Shown piece by piece: positions 1-8,927 of a DNA stretch of 64,000 nt; the stretch's first letter is position 1, and each line of letters starts with the position of its first letter. The stretch is taken from positions 1 to 64,000 of the forward strand of contig CAVUKZ010000009.1 of the NCBI GenBank assembly GCA_963742205.1, in the 5' to 3' direction. This stretch comes from WHSW01 sp963742205. Lineage in GTDB: Bacteria > Actinomycetota > Thermoleophilia > Solirubrobacterales > 70-9. The notes under the pieces are model-generated. The model saw only the letters and a program-made list of their open reading frames with translations. It was not told where the DNA came from and did no database searches. The translations under genes and the position numbers were made by a program.

Positions 1-2
1 AC

Positions 3-1388
3 CGCGAGGCGGTGCTCGAGGCGCTCTCGCGCCTGATTGCCGACGCCTGGGAGTCCTTCGAGCGCCCGCGTCCGGAGGAGCCCGCCCTTGAGCCGGATCT
101 GCTCGAGCGGCTAGAACTCGGCCTCTGCCGGAGGAGCCGAACACACCCGGGCGAGGTTCTTGCCGACGCGGCGCGGGTGCTCGATGAATCGAACTCGCCG
201 TCGCGGCCGCTCTACCTCGGTTACGTGGGTTCTACCGGGCTCGAGGTCGGCGTCGCGGAGGCGCTCGCCGCCACCTACGACGTTAATCTCGCGGCCACGG
301 CGCGCGCGGCCGACCTCGTCGAGGCTCAGGCCGTGGACTGGGTCGCGGAATTCGTGAGCTCTACCATTGTGTGCCCGAAGGAGTCGGTTTCACGAGCGGC
401 GGCATGATCTCGAACCTCACCGGGCTGATCATCGCCCGCGAGCGGGCGCTTCCCGGATGTCGGCTAGATGGCTTCGCCGGCCGTCAGGGCGCCGTCTACT
501 GCTCGGAGGAGGCCCATCACTCGATCGTCCGTGCGGTTGAGGCCGCCGGCATCGGGTCCGCCTTTGTCCGCAGGATCGCGATCGACGGCTTCCGTCGGAT
601 CCGCGTCGACGAACTCGACCGCGCCATCGCGACGGACCTCGATTCAGGCCTCGTGCCGATCGCCGTCGTCGCCAATGGAGGGACGACCCTCACCGGCGCG
701 GTGGACCCACTTGCCGACGTCGCCGACGTTTGTGAGCGTCGTGGCGTTTGGCTTCACGTCGACGGGGCCTACGGTCTGCCCGCGGCGGCGACCAAGACAG
801 CGGGCGCGCTCTTCGCTGGGATCGAGCGCGCCGACTCGGTCACGCTCGACGCCCACAAGTGGCTCGGCCTGCAAAAGAGCTGAGCCTCTATCCTCGATCG
901 TCACGCCGGCGCCTTCGAGGCTGCCTTTCGGCCACGAGGAGTCCTACATGCGACCGCGGCGACCCGGTGCGCAACGCGGTCGAGAGCACGCTCGAGTACT
1001 CGCGCCCACTGCGCTCGCTGAAGCTATGGCTCGCCTTCCGCACTCACGGTGCGGCCGCCTTCCGCGCCTGGATCGAGCAGACCCTGGCGCTCGCCCGCCG
1101 GCTGGCGGCCGAGGTCGCAGACGACGAGTCGTTCGAGCTCCTCTGCGAGCCGACCCTGTCGACGGTCTGCTTCCGTCACCACCCGGGCGAGGGGGTCGAC
1201 CTCGACGCCCACAACGCGGCGCTCGCGGCGGCCGCGCAGCGCGACGGGCGCGTCTACCTCGCCCCGGCCACGGTCGACGGGCGGGTCTGCCTGCGGGCCT
1301 GCTTCGTCAACTTCCGCACCCGCCCCGAGGACGTCGACTACGCGCTCGAGACCCTGCGCGAGCTCGGGGCGCGGCTCAGCCGGCGTGA
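3..1388 (+). CDS. PLP-dependent (aromatic-L-amino-acid-type) decarboxylase, 5' partial, frame broken
   Basis: Group II pyridoxal-phosphate decarboxylase, predicted to remove CO2 from an aromatic or related amino acid. The gene enters from the left edge, so its start is missing. Homology runs through three frames: about 3-360 (SRPLYLGYVGSTG), 371-883 (FTSGGMISNLTGL, then EEAHHSIVRA and the PLP-lysine motif DAHKWLGLQK), and about 890-1380 (C-terminal domain, ending near FRTRPEDVDYALETLRELG). The shifts lie near 360, 883 and just before the stop, each consistent with one missing base. Family identity is firm. Whether this is a decayed gene or sequence error is open. It converges on the P450 gene, and their ends overlap. 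Confidence 0.75.
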
Positions 1389-2621
1389 GCCGGAGCGGCA
1401 TCCGCTTGATCCCGTTGAAGAAGTTCGACTGCAGGCGCTCGGGCTCGCCGGTGAGCTCGAAGCTCGCCACCCGCCGGACCATCTCGGTGAACACGATCTC
1501 GATCTCCAGCCGGGCGAGGTGGGCGCCGGTGCAGAAGTGGGGGCCGCCGGGGCCGAAGGTCATCTGCGGGTTCGGGTCGCGGCCGACGTCGAACTCGTAG
1601 GGCCGGTCGAAGACCTCCTCGTCGAAGTTCCCGAGATGTACCAGGTGGCGAGCTTGTCGTTCTCGCGCATCGTCTTGCCGCCGAACTCGACCTCGGTGGT
1701 CGCGGTGCGGCGGAAGTGGTGCACCGGCGTCGCCCACCGGAGGATCTCGTTCGCGGCGAGCGGCAGCAGCTCCGGGTCGTCGCGCAGCCGCTGCAGCTGC
1801 TCGGGGTTCTCGATCAGCGCCAGCACACCCTGGGAGATCGAGTGGCGGGTGGTCTCGTTGCCGGCGACGGAGAGCAGCAGGAAGTAGACGTCGTACTCGT
1901 GCTGGGTCAGCGGCCGGCCGTCGATCTCGGCCTCGACCAGCTTGGTGACGATGTCGTCGCGAGGACATCCCCGGCGTTCGCCGGCGAGCTTGCGCCCGTA
2001 CTCGAACATCTCCAGCGCCGCCGGGTTGGAGAACGGCAGGTGGCGGTTGGCCTCGGCGACCTCGGGGTCGATCGCGTACTCGGGATCGTCCTGGCCGAGC
2101 ATCCGGTCGCCGAGCTCGACCAGGTAGCGGTGATCGGATTCCGGCGCCCCGAGCATCTCGGCGAAAACGCGCATGGGCAGCTTCGCCGCCACGTCCTCGA
2201 CGAACTCGACCTCGCCCTGCTCGAGCGCCTCGCCGAGGACGCCGTCGAAGAGCTCGCGGATGCGCTCGGTGAACACGCGCACGGCGCGCGGGGTGAAGTC
2301 GCGGTTGACGATCGCGCGCAGCGCGTTGTGCGGCGGCGGGTCCATGTCGAGCATCGACTTGCGGGCCTCGAGCTCCTCCGGGCCGAGATCCTGGAGCGAG
2401 GTGCCGCCGCGCTCGGAGGAGAAGGTGCGCCAGTCCTTGGCGACCGCCGTGATGTCGGCGTGCTTGGTGATCGCCCAGAACCCGCGACCGTCGCGCTCCT
2501 CCTGCCAGTGCACCGGGTCCTCGCGCCGCAGGACCGCGAACATCTCGTGCGGGACACGCTCGGCGAAGCGGGTGTGATCGGTGAGATCGACGTCCGCGAG
2601 CTGCATCTCCGCCGCTTCCAT
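1376..2621 (-). CDS. Cytochrome P450 (one frameshift)
   Basis: Heme-thiolate monooxygenase. Visible P450 signatures are the I-helix VAGNETTRHS, the K-helix ExxR in NEILRWATPVHHFRR, and the heme loop FGPGGPHFCTGAHLAR with the cysteine ligand. The overall pattern resembles actinobacterial CYP125/CYP142-like sterol or fatty-acid hydroxylases, but the substrate cannot be assigned. The frame breaks near 1640 between WYISG and NFDEEVFDRP, consistent with one missing base. The end is therefore uncertain and is placed at the TGA at 1376, which the final frame does not reach without another shift. The ATG at 2621 overlaps the TGA of the upstream glutamine-synthetase-like gene, so the two are probably co-transcribed. 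A ferredoxin/reductase partner is not visible here. Confidence 0.8.
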
Positions 2622-3971
2622 CAGAGGTGCCGCAGGTACTCGGTCAGGTCCCAATCGGAGACGTGCTGGCGGTAGCGCTCGAGCTCGAACCCCTTCATCG
2701 TGACGAAGGTGTCGACGATCTCGGGCCCGACCGCATCGCGGATCGGCCTCGTCGGCCTCGAGCGCGTCGAGCGCCTCGCGCAGCGACATCGGCAGCGGAC
2801 CGCCCTGCTCTGACTCGGGCAGCGTGTAGGTGTCGCCGGTCAGCGGCTCGCCCGGGTCGAGCTCGCGCTTGATCCCGTCGATGCCGGCGAACAGGGAGGC
2901 GGCGGTCACCAGATGTGGGTTGGCGGCCCCGTCGCCGATCCGGATCTCGACCCGGCACGCGTCGCCGCCCTCGGGCGGCACGCGCACGAACGTGGTCCGG
3001 TTGTCGAGCCCCCAGTTCGCGTGCGTCGGCGCGAGGCTGTCGGGCAGGATCCGCCGGTAGGCGTTGACGGTGGGGTTGAGGAACGCCATCAGCGCCGGGG
3101 CGTGCTCGAGCAGGCCGCCGACGAAGTGGCGCATCTCGGTCGAGAGCCCGGTCGCGTGGTCGTCGTCGCCCGAGCAGTTGGCGCCGTCGCGCTCGAGTGA
3201 GATGTGCAGGTGCGTGCCGGAGCCGCCCTGGTCGTTGAACGGCTTGCCCATGAACGTCGCCAGCAGGCCGCGCTGGGCGGCGTAGTCCTTGACGGCCGCC
3301 TTGAAGCGGAAGGCGCGGTCGGCCGCGTCGAGCGGCTCGCCCTCGCGCAGGTTGATCTCGTACTGGCTGTTCATGAACTCGTGGTTGGAGGCGATCGCGC
3401 CGAGGCCGAGCGTGGCGCAGCCCTCGAGCAGCGACTTGACCACCCCCTGGGGATCCGCCTGCGGGCCGACCGTGTAGACCATGCTCAGGGTGTCGACGTG
3501 GCGCCTAAAGCCGCCCTCGCCGTCGGGCTCGAGCAGAAAGAACTCGAGCTCGGGGCCGATCTTCGAGGTCAGATCCAGCTCGGCGAGCTCGGCGCTCGCC
3601 CGGCGGACCAGGCCGCGGAGGTCGGTCGGCTCGGGAGCGCCCTCGCGCTCGAGGTCGGCGAGGCAGCTCGCCACGTCGGGCTCCCACGGCAGCTCGCGCA
3701 GCGTGCCCAGGTCGGGCCGGGCGACCATGTCGGGATAGCCGTCCTCGCCGCCGACCACCGGCGTGTGGCTGAGGTCGGTGCCCATCACGGCCCAGCAGAA
3801 CGCGAGTCCGCCGCGGGCGACGCGGTCGAGCTCGGCCGCGGGGATGTCCTTGCCCCGCTGGATCCCGTGCAGGTCGGGATAGGTGATCCGGATCGTGCCG
3901 ACCGCGGGCGAGAGGCTCTCGCGGGCGGCGGCGGCGTCGGCCTCGGTCGACGCGGCGGCTTGCGGGTTCAC
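2621..3971 (-). CDS. Glutamine synthetase family protein (possibly gamma-glutamyl-amine ligase, PuuA-like)
   Basis: ATP-dependent glutamate-amine ligase fold of about 450 residues. Seen are GPELEFFLLEPDG, SNHEFMNSQYEIN, the ATP/glutamate-site GSGTHLHISL, and VEIRIGDGAANPHL near the C terminus. The catalytic RxE segment differs from housekeeping GlnA, and the neighbours (amidotransferase, amino-acid decarboxylase, P450) suit ligation of glutamate to an amine, as in polyamine or monoamine catabolism. That role is inferred. The last ~45 residues are out of frame from about 2740 (an extra base after ALEADEA); the other frame reads on to WDLTEYLRHL and a TGA at 2621. The GTG at 3971 has a strong upstream GAGGAGGAG ribosome site. 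Confidence 0.8.
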
Positions 3972-3981
3972 GTACTCCTCC

Positions 3982-4731
3982 TCAGTCCGAAGATGAGCCC
4001 GGCTCGGGCTCGGCCACTTTGGATAAATTACCCATCCCCGCCCCCTGGCGAACGTGGGCGGCCTCCCACCAGGCGTCGAACAGGCGCAGCGCCGATTCCC
4101 TCGCGCCCTCGCCGGCCTCCGCGCCCGCACCCGCGAGCGCCACCGGGTCCACGCCGATTCGCTCCAGGCGCTCGGCGTCCATGCCCGCCCAAATGGCAGC
4201 CTGCTCCGGCGTCGACTCGGGGTGGAATTGGAGCCCCAGCGAGCCGTCGAGGACGAAGGCCGCCGGACCCGCGGGCGACCGCGCGACCACCGCGGCCTCG
4301 GCGGGCGGCACCAGCAGGTCGTAGTGGTAGTGCAACCACGGCCCCGGCGGCACGAGCTCGGGGTCGCTGGTCTCGACCGAAGCCCAGCCGACCTCGGGCG
4401 GGTCGGAGGGCTTGACCGAGCCGCCCGCGGCGACCGCCAGCGCCTGGCCGCCGAAGCACAGCCCGAGCACCGGCACGCCGCCGTCCAGGGCCCGGGCCAG
4501 GAAGGCGATCTCAGCATCGACCCAGGGCGGGGCGGAGTCGGCGAGCGGCGTGTGCTCCGACCCCAGGGTTGCGATCCAGCCGTACTCGCCCGGGTCGGCG
4601 GGCAGTGGGTCCTCCCAGGTCCGGTGGAGCTCGTGGTCGATCCCCCGCGATCGCGCCCACTCCTCGAGGATCGCGGGCGGAGCGTCCTTGCCGTGCTGGA
4701 GGATGAGCCCCCTTCGTCGACCCGCGGCCAT
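3982..4731 (-). CDS. Class I glutamine amidotransferase (GATase1 domain protein)
   Basis: A stand-alone glutaminase-fold protein of 249 residues resembling GuaA-type amidotransferase domains. The nucleophile cysteine sits in LGLCFGGQALA and the catalytic His-Glu in LQFHPES, so the triad looks intact. It may hydrolyse a gamma-glutamyl amide made by the adjacent glutamine-synthetase-like enzyme, as PuuD does after PuuA; this is inferred from adjacency. The start ATG at 4731 is preferred because a TACGCT -10 element lies at 4740-4745, eight bases upstream, suggesting a leaderless message. Its stop lies only ten bases before the start of the ligase gene, so the two form one operon on the minus strand. 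Confidence 0.82.
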   Translation of the reverse strand: MAAGRRRGLILQHGKDAPPAILEEWARSRGIDHELHRTWEDPLPADPGEYGWIATLGSEHTPLADSAPPWVDAEIAFLARALDGGVPVLGLCFGGQALAVAAGGSVKPSDPPEVGWASVETSDPELVPPGPWLHYHYDLLVPPAEAAVVARSPAGPAAFVLDGSLGLQFHPESTPEQAAIWAGMDAERLERIGVDPVALAGAGAEAGEGARESALRLFDAWWEAAHVRQGAGMGNLSKVAEPEPGSSSD

Positions 4732-4781
4732 CGCTTTCGAGCGTAGCGGTGCCACACCGGCCGACGGCTATCGTCCCGCCG

Positions 4782-6269
4782 ATGTCCGGGGGCGACCCAC
4801 CTCGACCAAGGTCCCTGGGCCGGTTCGGGGTCGCGGCGTTCCTCCTCTTCCTGCTCGCCGGGCTCGCCGCAGGAGTGGCCCTGCGCCACGGCGCACCGGA
4901 GCCGACCCCGCACCGGACGAAGCCCGAGGAGGCGGCGACGCGCCCGAACGTCGTCGTCGTGATGACCGACGACCAGACGCTGGAGCAGATGAGCGCGCTG
5001 CCCGAGGTCCGCCGGCTGATCGGCCGCCAGGGCGTGAAGTTCAAGCGCTTCTACGTCAGCGACCCCCTGTGCTGCCCGTCGCGGGCGACGTTCTTCACCG
5101 GCCAGTACGCGCACAACACGGGGGTGATCTCGAACGGCGGCTCAAACGACGTCGACGCGCTGCGCGAGTCCGACACGCTCGCGGTGTGGCTGCAGCAGGC
5201 CGGCTATCGGACCGCGTTCGTCGGCAAGTACTTAAACGGGTACGGGATCGACGAGCCCCAGCGCGTGCCGCAGGGCTGGAGCGAGTGGAACGCGCTCACC
5301 GAGCCGACCACCCAGGACTACTTCGACTACGACCTCAACGAGGACGGCCAGGTCGTCCACTTCGGCTCGGAGCCGAGCGACTACAAGACCCGGGTGCTCG
5401 GCCATCTCGCCGTCGACGCGGTCCGCCACGCGGCGCGCGGCAACCGGCCGCTGTTCCTGTACGTGGGCTTCAACGCGCCGCACGCGCCCAGCACGCCGGC
5501 GCCCGGCGACGCCGGCTCGCTCCCGGACGTCCACGCGCCGCGATCGCCGGCGTTCAACGAGCGCGACCTCGCTGACAAGCCGAGCTTTCTGCGCGACCTG
5601 CCGCCACTGGACGCGAACGCGCGGGCCAGGATCGACGCTCGCCACGAGCGCGCGCTCGAGTCGCTCGCCGAGGTCGACCGCCAGGTCCGCAGCCTGATCG
5701 AGGCGCTGCGCGCGAAGGGCGAGCTCGGCCAGACGTACATCCTCTTCACCTCCGACAACGGCTACCTCGACGGGGAGCACCGGATCGAGTTCGGCAACCT
5801 GCTCCCCTACGAGCCGGCGAGCAAGGTGCCGCTGCTGGTCCGCGGCCCCGGGCTTCCCGCGGGCGAGGCCTCGGACGCGCTCGTCGGCAACGTCGACCTC
5901 GCGCCGACGATCGCGCAGATCGCGGAGGCGAAGCCGACGCTGGAGGTCGACGGCCAGTCGATCCTGTCGTTGGCGCGCAACCCGACGAGCGCCACCGACC
6001 GGGCGCTCCTGCTCGAGTCGCTCGTCCGCGACAAGTCGACCTACGGCTATCCCTACGCCGCGATCCGCAGCGGCCACTTCCTCTACGTCGACTACGAGAC
6101 CGGGGACGAGGAGCTCTACAACCTCGCCCGCGACCCCGATGAGCTCGATTCGGTCGCCGGCGAGCCGCGGTACGCGGACAAGCAGCGGGCGCTGGACGCG
6201 GCGCTGCGCCGGCTCCGCGATTGCCGCGGCCAGGGCTGCGACGTGAGCGTCCGGCCGGCATCGCCCTGA
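4782..6269 (+). CDS. Type I sulfatase, membrane-anchored or exported
   Basis: Arylsulfatase/alkaline-phosphatase superfamily hydrolase of 495 residues. A hydrophobic N-terminal segment at about residues 16-36 (FLLFLLAGLAAGVAL) indicates export or a membrane anchor. The metal-binding start VVVVMTDDQ is followed by LCCPSRATFFTGQ, which contains the C-x-P-x-R signature whose first cysteine would be converted to formylglycine. Later FTSDNGYLDGEH and HRIEFGNLLPYEPASKVPLL fit N-acetylglucosamine-6-sulfatase-like members. No sulfatase-activating enzyme is seen in the window. The ATG at 4782 follows a TATCGT -10 element (4769-4774), so transcription is probably leaderless. It is divergent from the amidotransferase gene. 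Confidence 0.85.
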   Translation: MSGGDPPRPRSLGRFGVAAFLLFLLAGLAAGVALRHGAPEPTPHRTKPEEAATRPNVVVVMTDDQTLEQMSALPEVRRLIGRQGVKFKRFYVSDPLCCPSRATFFTGQYAHNTGVISNGGSNDVDALRESDTLAVWLQQAGYRTAFVGKYLNGYGIDEPQRVPQGWSEWNALTEPTTQDYFDYDLNEDGQVVHFGSEPSDYKTRVLGHLAVDAVRHAARGNRPLFLYVGFNAPHAPSTPAPGDAGSLPDVHAPRSPAFNERDLADKPSFLRDLPPLDANARARIDARHERALESLAEVDRQVRSLIEALRAKGELGQTYILFTSDNGYLDGEHRIEFGNLLPYEPASKVPLLVRGPGLPAGEASDALVGNVDLAPTIAQIAEAKPTLEVDGQSILSLARNPTSATDRALLLESLVRDKSTYGYPYAAIRSGHFLYVDYETGDEELYNLARDPDELDSVAGEPRYADKQRALDAALRRLRDCRGQGCDVSVRPASP

Positions 6270-6274
6270 GCTCT

Positions 6275-6300
6275 GACCCCGCCTGAGCTCAGGCGGGGTC
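6275..6300. terminator. 26-bp perfect palindrome, probable bidirectional terminator
   Basis: A perfect inverted repeat with 13-base arms (GACCCCGCCTGAG and its complement) six bases after the sulfatase stop. There is no U-run on either side, so it would act as a GC-rich hairpin of the kind common in actinobacteria. It also contains the stop codon of the minus-strand kinase relic. Confidence 0.55.
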
Positions 6301-6351
6301 GGCCCCGTCGGTCGGCAGCCGTAGGGTGAAGGTCGAGCCGCCGTCGCGCAT
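6289..6351 (-). pseudogene. Relic of a sensor histidine kinase C terminus
   Basis: A 20-codon minus-strand reading frame ends MRDGGSTFTLRLPTDGADPA. GGSTFTLRLP is the usual end of the kinase ATPase domain (last beta strand). The rest of the gene is absent: upstream (6352-6468) holds no further kinase motif. It is best read as the leftover 3' end of a deleted kinase gene next to the tRNA. A chance match cannot be excluded for so short a stretch. Confidence 0.4.
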
Positions 6352-6468
6352 CTGCGTCCTTTCGAAATCGGTTCGGACGATCGAACCGAGCCGGGCTAAG
6401 AGGCCCCGAAGGTCCGCATAAGAAGCGCCGAAGAGACGCGATCGGGGCCGCTAGACTGGCCGCCGCAC

Positions 6469-6541
6469 GCCGCTATCGTCTAGGGGACTAGGACGCCGCC
6501 CTCTCACGGCGGAAACCCGGGTTCGAATCCCGGTAGCGGTG
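6469..6541 (+). tRNA. tRNA-Glu (anticodon CUC)
   Basis: The full cloverleaf is present: acceptor GCCGCTA pairing with TAGCGGT, D-arm GTCTAGGGGACTAGGAC, anticodon stem CCGCC/GGCGG around CTCTCAC with anticodon CTC, T-arm CCGGG-TTCGAAT-CCCGG, and G as discriminator. CCA is not encoded. A TAGACT -10 element at 6452-6457 places its promoter just upstream. Confidence 0.95.
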
Positions 6542-6580
6542 CCTCGGGACCCGCTTGACCAGGGGGTTTCTTCAGGGCCG

Positions 6581-7564
6581 ATGGCTCAGGAGGACGTCAT
6601 CAAGGCGATCGTCCAAGACAGGTACGGCTCACCCGATGTCCTGAGGCTCAAGGACCTCGACAAGCCGAAACCAGAACGCAACGAGGTGCTGGTGCGGGTT
6701 CGCGCCGCGGCCGTCAATATCGGCAACTGGCACGTGCTCAGGGGCATCCCCTATGCGATGCGTCCGGCGGTCGGGCTGTTCAAGCCGAAGCACGAGATAC
6801 CGGGACTCGATCTGGCCGGGCAGGTGGAAGCGGTCGGCGCCGGCGTTACGCAGTTCCAACCGGGCGATGAGGTGTTCGGCTGGTGCAACGGCGCCTTTGC
6901 CGAATACGCGTGCGCCGAGGAGAACAATCTGCTGGCAAAGCCGTCCAACCTCACGCTGGAGCAGGCTGCGGCGGTCGGAGACTCGGCCCTCACCGCCCTC
7001 AATGCGGTTCGGGACCAGGGCAAGGTCCGGCCGGGCCAGGGGGTCGTGATCAACGGCGCGTCGGGAGGCGTTGGCACGTTCGCCGTCCAGATCGCGAAAT
7101 CGTTCGGCGCGGACGTGACCGGGGTGTGCAGCGCGAAGAACGTGGAGATGGTCCGTTCGATTGGCGCGAACCGAGTCATCGACTACACGAAGGAAGACTT
7201 CGCTCAAGCGGACCGGCGCTACGACGTGATGCTCGACTTGGTCGGGAACCGTTCGCTTTCCGACTGCATGGGGGCGCTAAGCCGCCAGGGGACCTATGTC
7301 TTGGTCGGCGTGTCGGACGTGGGCCGCTGGTTCGGTCTCGCTCGCCAGATCAAGGCGCTCTCGCTATCGCCGTTCGTGCGCCAGGGAGTGCGCGTGTTCA
7401 TCGTCAGGCACAACCGAGCGGACCTGGCTGTGCTCAAGGAGCTCGTCGAGGCCGGAAAAGTCACGCCCGTCATCGACAGGCGCTACCCCTTGCGTGATGT
7501 CCCTGAAGCCCTCCGTTATCAGGGGGAAGGACACTCCCGGGGGAAGATCGTCATCACGGTCTGA
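6581..7564 (+). CDS. NAD(P)-dependent alcohol dehydrogenase / quinone oxidoreductase-like (MDR superfamily)
   Basis: Medium-chain dehydrogenase/reductase of 327 residues without the structural zinc loop. Seen are the GroES-like N-terminal half (VLVRVRAAAVNIGNWHVLRG), the substrate-domain motif PGLDLAGQVEAVG, the Rossmann nucleotide-binding motif NGASGGVGTFAVQIAK near residue 150, and the C-terminal SRGKIVITV. It probably reduces quinones or enones with NADPH; the substrate is unknown. Codon use includes many A/T-ending codons (aaa, aat, cca) and is clearly lower in GC than its neighbours. With its position directly 3' of a tRNA gene, this suggests recent acquisition. The ATG at 6581 gives the family's usual N terminus. 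Confidence 0.85.
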   Translation: MAQEDVIKAIVQDRYGSPDVLRLKDLDKPKPERNEVLVRVRAAAVNIGNWHVLRGIPYAMRPAVGLFKPKHEIPGLDLAGQVEAVGAGVTQFQPGDEVFGWCNGAFAEYACAEENNLLAKPSNLTLEQAAAVGDSALTALNAVRDQGKVRPGQGVVINGASGGVGTFAVQIAKSFGADVTGVCSAKNVEMVRSIGANRVIDYTKEDFAQADRRYDVMLDLVGNRSLSDCMGALSRQGTYVLVGVSDVGRWFGLARQIKALSLSPFVRQGVRVFIVRHNRADLAVLKELVEAGKVTPVIDRRYPLRDVPEALRYQGEGHSRGKIVITV

Positions 7565-7594
7565 GATGCAGCCCCGCAACGGTAGCCTCGGCCG

Positions 7595-8335
7595 GTGTTC
7601 GATCACGTCGGCATCGCCGTCTCGGACCTCGCGGCCTCCGAGCGCTTCTACCGCACCGTGCTGAGCGTCCTGGGCGTGGAGCCCAGCCATGCGGACGCCG
7701 AGCTGGTCGAGTGGGAGGACTGGGCCATGGGGCCGACGGACCGCGAGCACCCGGTGACCCGCGGGCTCCACGTCGGCTTTCGCGCCCGCGACCGCGCGCA
7801 GGTCGACGCGTTTTGGCGGGCGGGCGTCGACGCTGGGTATCGCGACGACGGCGCGCCGGGGCCGCGCACGCGGTACGGCCCGACCTACTACGGCGGGTTC
7901 CTGCTCGACCCCGACGGCAACAGCGTCGAGGCGGTCCACGGCGACCGCGACGACGCCGTGCCCGACGGCTGGGTCGACCACCTGTGGATCCGCGTCCGCG
8001 ACCTGCAAGCCTCGCGGCGCTTCTACACGACGATCGCCCCGCACGCCGGGCTCCGCCTGGCGCAGGACGAGCCCGGCCGCGTGCAGCTGTCCGGCCCGGA
8101 CTACAGCTTCTCGCTCGTCCGCGACGAGCGGCCGCCAACCGAGCACGTCCACCTCGCGTTCCCCGCGGGCGACGACGCTACGGTGCGCGCGTTTCACGCC
8201 GCCGCGCTCGCGGCGGGCTACGAGGACCACGGCGGGCCGGGCGAGCGAGCGGTCTACCACCCGGGCTACTACGGGGCGTTCGTCCTCGACCCGGACGGGC
8301 ACAACGTCGAGGTCGTCAACCACAACCGGGGCTGA
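7595..8335 (+). CDS. Tandem VOC (glyoxalase/bleomycin-resistance fold) protein
   Basis: A 246-residue protein made of two vicinal-oxygen-chelate units, about 1-125 (starting FDHVGIAVSDLAASERFYRTVL) and 126-246 (starting VDHLWIRVRDLQASRRFYTTI). Each unit ends in the same FLLDPDGNSVEAV / FVLDPDGHNVEVV motif containing the glutamate metal ligand. The duplication gives one complete two-module metalloenzyme or binding protein; the substrate is not predictable. The GTG at 7595 follows TAGCCT at 7583-7588, so the message is probably leaderless. The next frame (8339) is a decayed gene. Confidence 0.85.
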   Translation: MFDHVGIAVSDLAASERFYRTVLSVLGVEPSHADAELVEWEDWAMGPTDREHPVTRGLHVGFRARDRAQVDAFWRAGVDAGYRDDGAPGPRTRYGPTYYGGFLLDPDGNSVEAVHGDRDDAVPDGWVDHLWIRVRDLQASRRFYTTIAPHAGLRLAQDEPGRVQLSGPDYSFSLVRDERPPTEHVHLAFPAGDDATVRAFHAAALAAGYEDHGGPGERAVYHPGYYGAFVLDPDGHNVEVVNHNRG

Positions 8336-8338
8336 GCC

Positions 8339-8491
8339 ATGTTGATCTACTCGATGAGCGTGTCGGCGGACGGCTTTGGCACGCCGTTTCTGCTGCCGGC
8401 GACCGAAGACGTCCAGCTGGACCTGATCGAGACGAGGACGTTTGGCTCGCGCGTGATCTACGAGCGCTACGGGCGGGTCGCTTCGCCTTAG
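8339..8491 (+). pseudogene. Internally deleted RibD/dihydrofolate-reductase-family gene
   Basis: A 50-codon frame starting MLIYSMSVSADGF, the N terminus of RibD C-terminal-domain/DHFR-like reductases. It then jumps to LDLIETRTFGSRVIYERYGRV, which is the last strand of the same family (L-x-E-x-R-x-F-x-S-G-V-V). Roughly 120 middle residues, including the NADPH-binding part, are missing. It looks like an in-frame deletion remnant and should not be catalytically active. Confidence 0.6.
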
Positions 8492-8500
8492 GCTGGCGCG

Positions 8501-8926
8501 ATGAGCCGGCGCCAGCACCACATCGATGGAGTCGTCGTCGCCGGACTGACGGAGCTCGCCGCCGGCGCGCTGACCGGCTGGCCGATGGCGCTGGCGGTCA
8601 ACAGCCCCGAGGACCTGGCGAAGATCGGCATCCGTTCCGGGCCCCGGCTGCGCCAGTGGCACCTCGACCTGATCATGCTCGGAAGCCTGACCGCCGCCGC
8701 GCCGACGATCGTCCGCGGATCCGCCCGGAAGGTCGCGATCCCACTCGCGATCGGAGCCTGGACCAACGCGAACGCCTTCGGCGTGCTCGCGTTTCGCCCC
8801 GAGCTCAAGGACCATCCCGCCTACCGAGCGGCGGTTGCGGCCTCGTTCATCACGACCTCATGGGGCTTCACCGGCCTCGCCGCGGTGGCCTGGAAGCGAT
8901 GGCTGAAGCAGCGGCGAACCGCGTAG
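8501..8926 (+). CDS. Small integral membrane protein (hydroxylaminobenzene-mutase-like)
   Basis: A 141-residue protein with four hydrophobic segments, at about 11-30, 57-72, 78-97 and 112-130. The second begins with the motif RQWHLDLIMLGSL, reminiscent of the RxxH(x)nG pattern of hydroxylaminobenzene mutase-like membrane proteins. The family link is tentative and no reaction can be claimed. The ATG follows a TAGGCT element at 8489-8494 by six bases, so it is probably leaderless. It is convergent with the GFA-family gene, one base apart. Confidence 0.6.
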   Translation: MSRRQHHIDGVVVAGLTELAAGALTGWPMALAVNSPEDLAKIGIRSGPRLRQWHLDLIMLGSLTAAAPTIVRGSARKVAIPLAIGAWTNANAFGVLAFRPELKDHPAYRAAVAASFITTSWGFTGLAAVAWKRWLKQRRTA

Positions 8927-8927
8927 C

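Noticed and set aside
1560..5114. A single 1184-codon minus-strand frame
   Set aside because: It joins pieces of the amidotransferase region, the ligase and the P450 in one frame only because of overlaps and indels; the three genes are separate.
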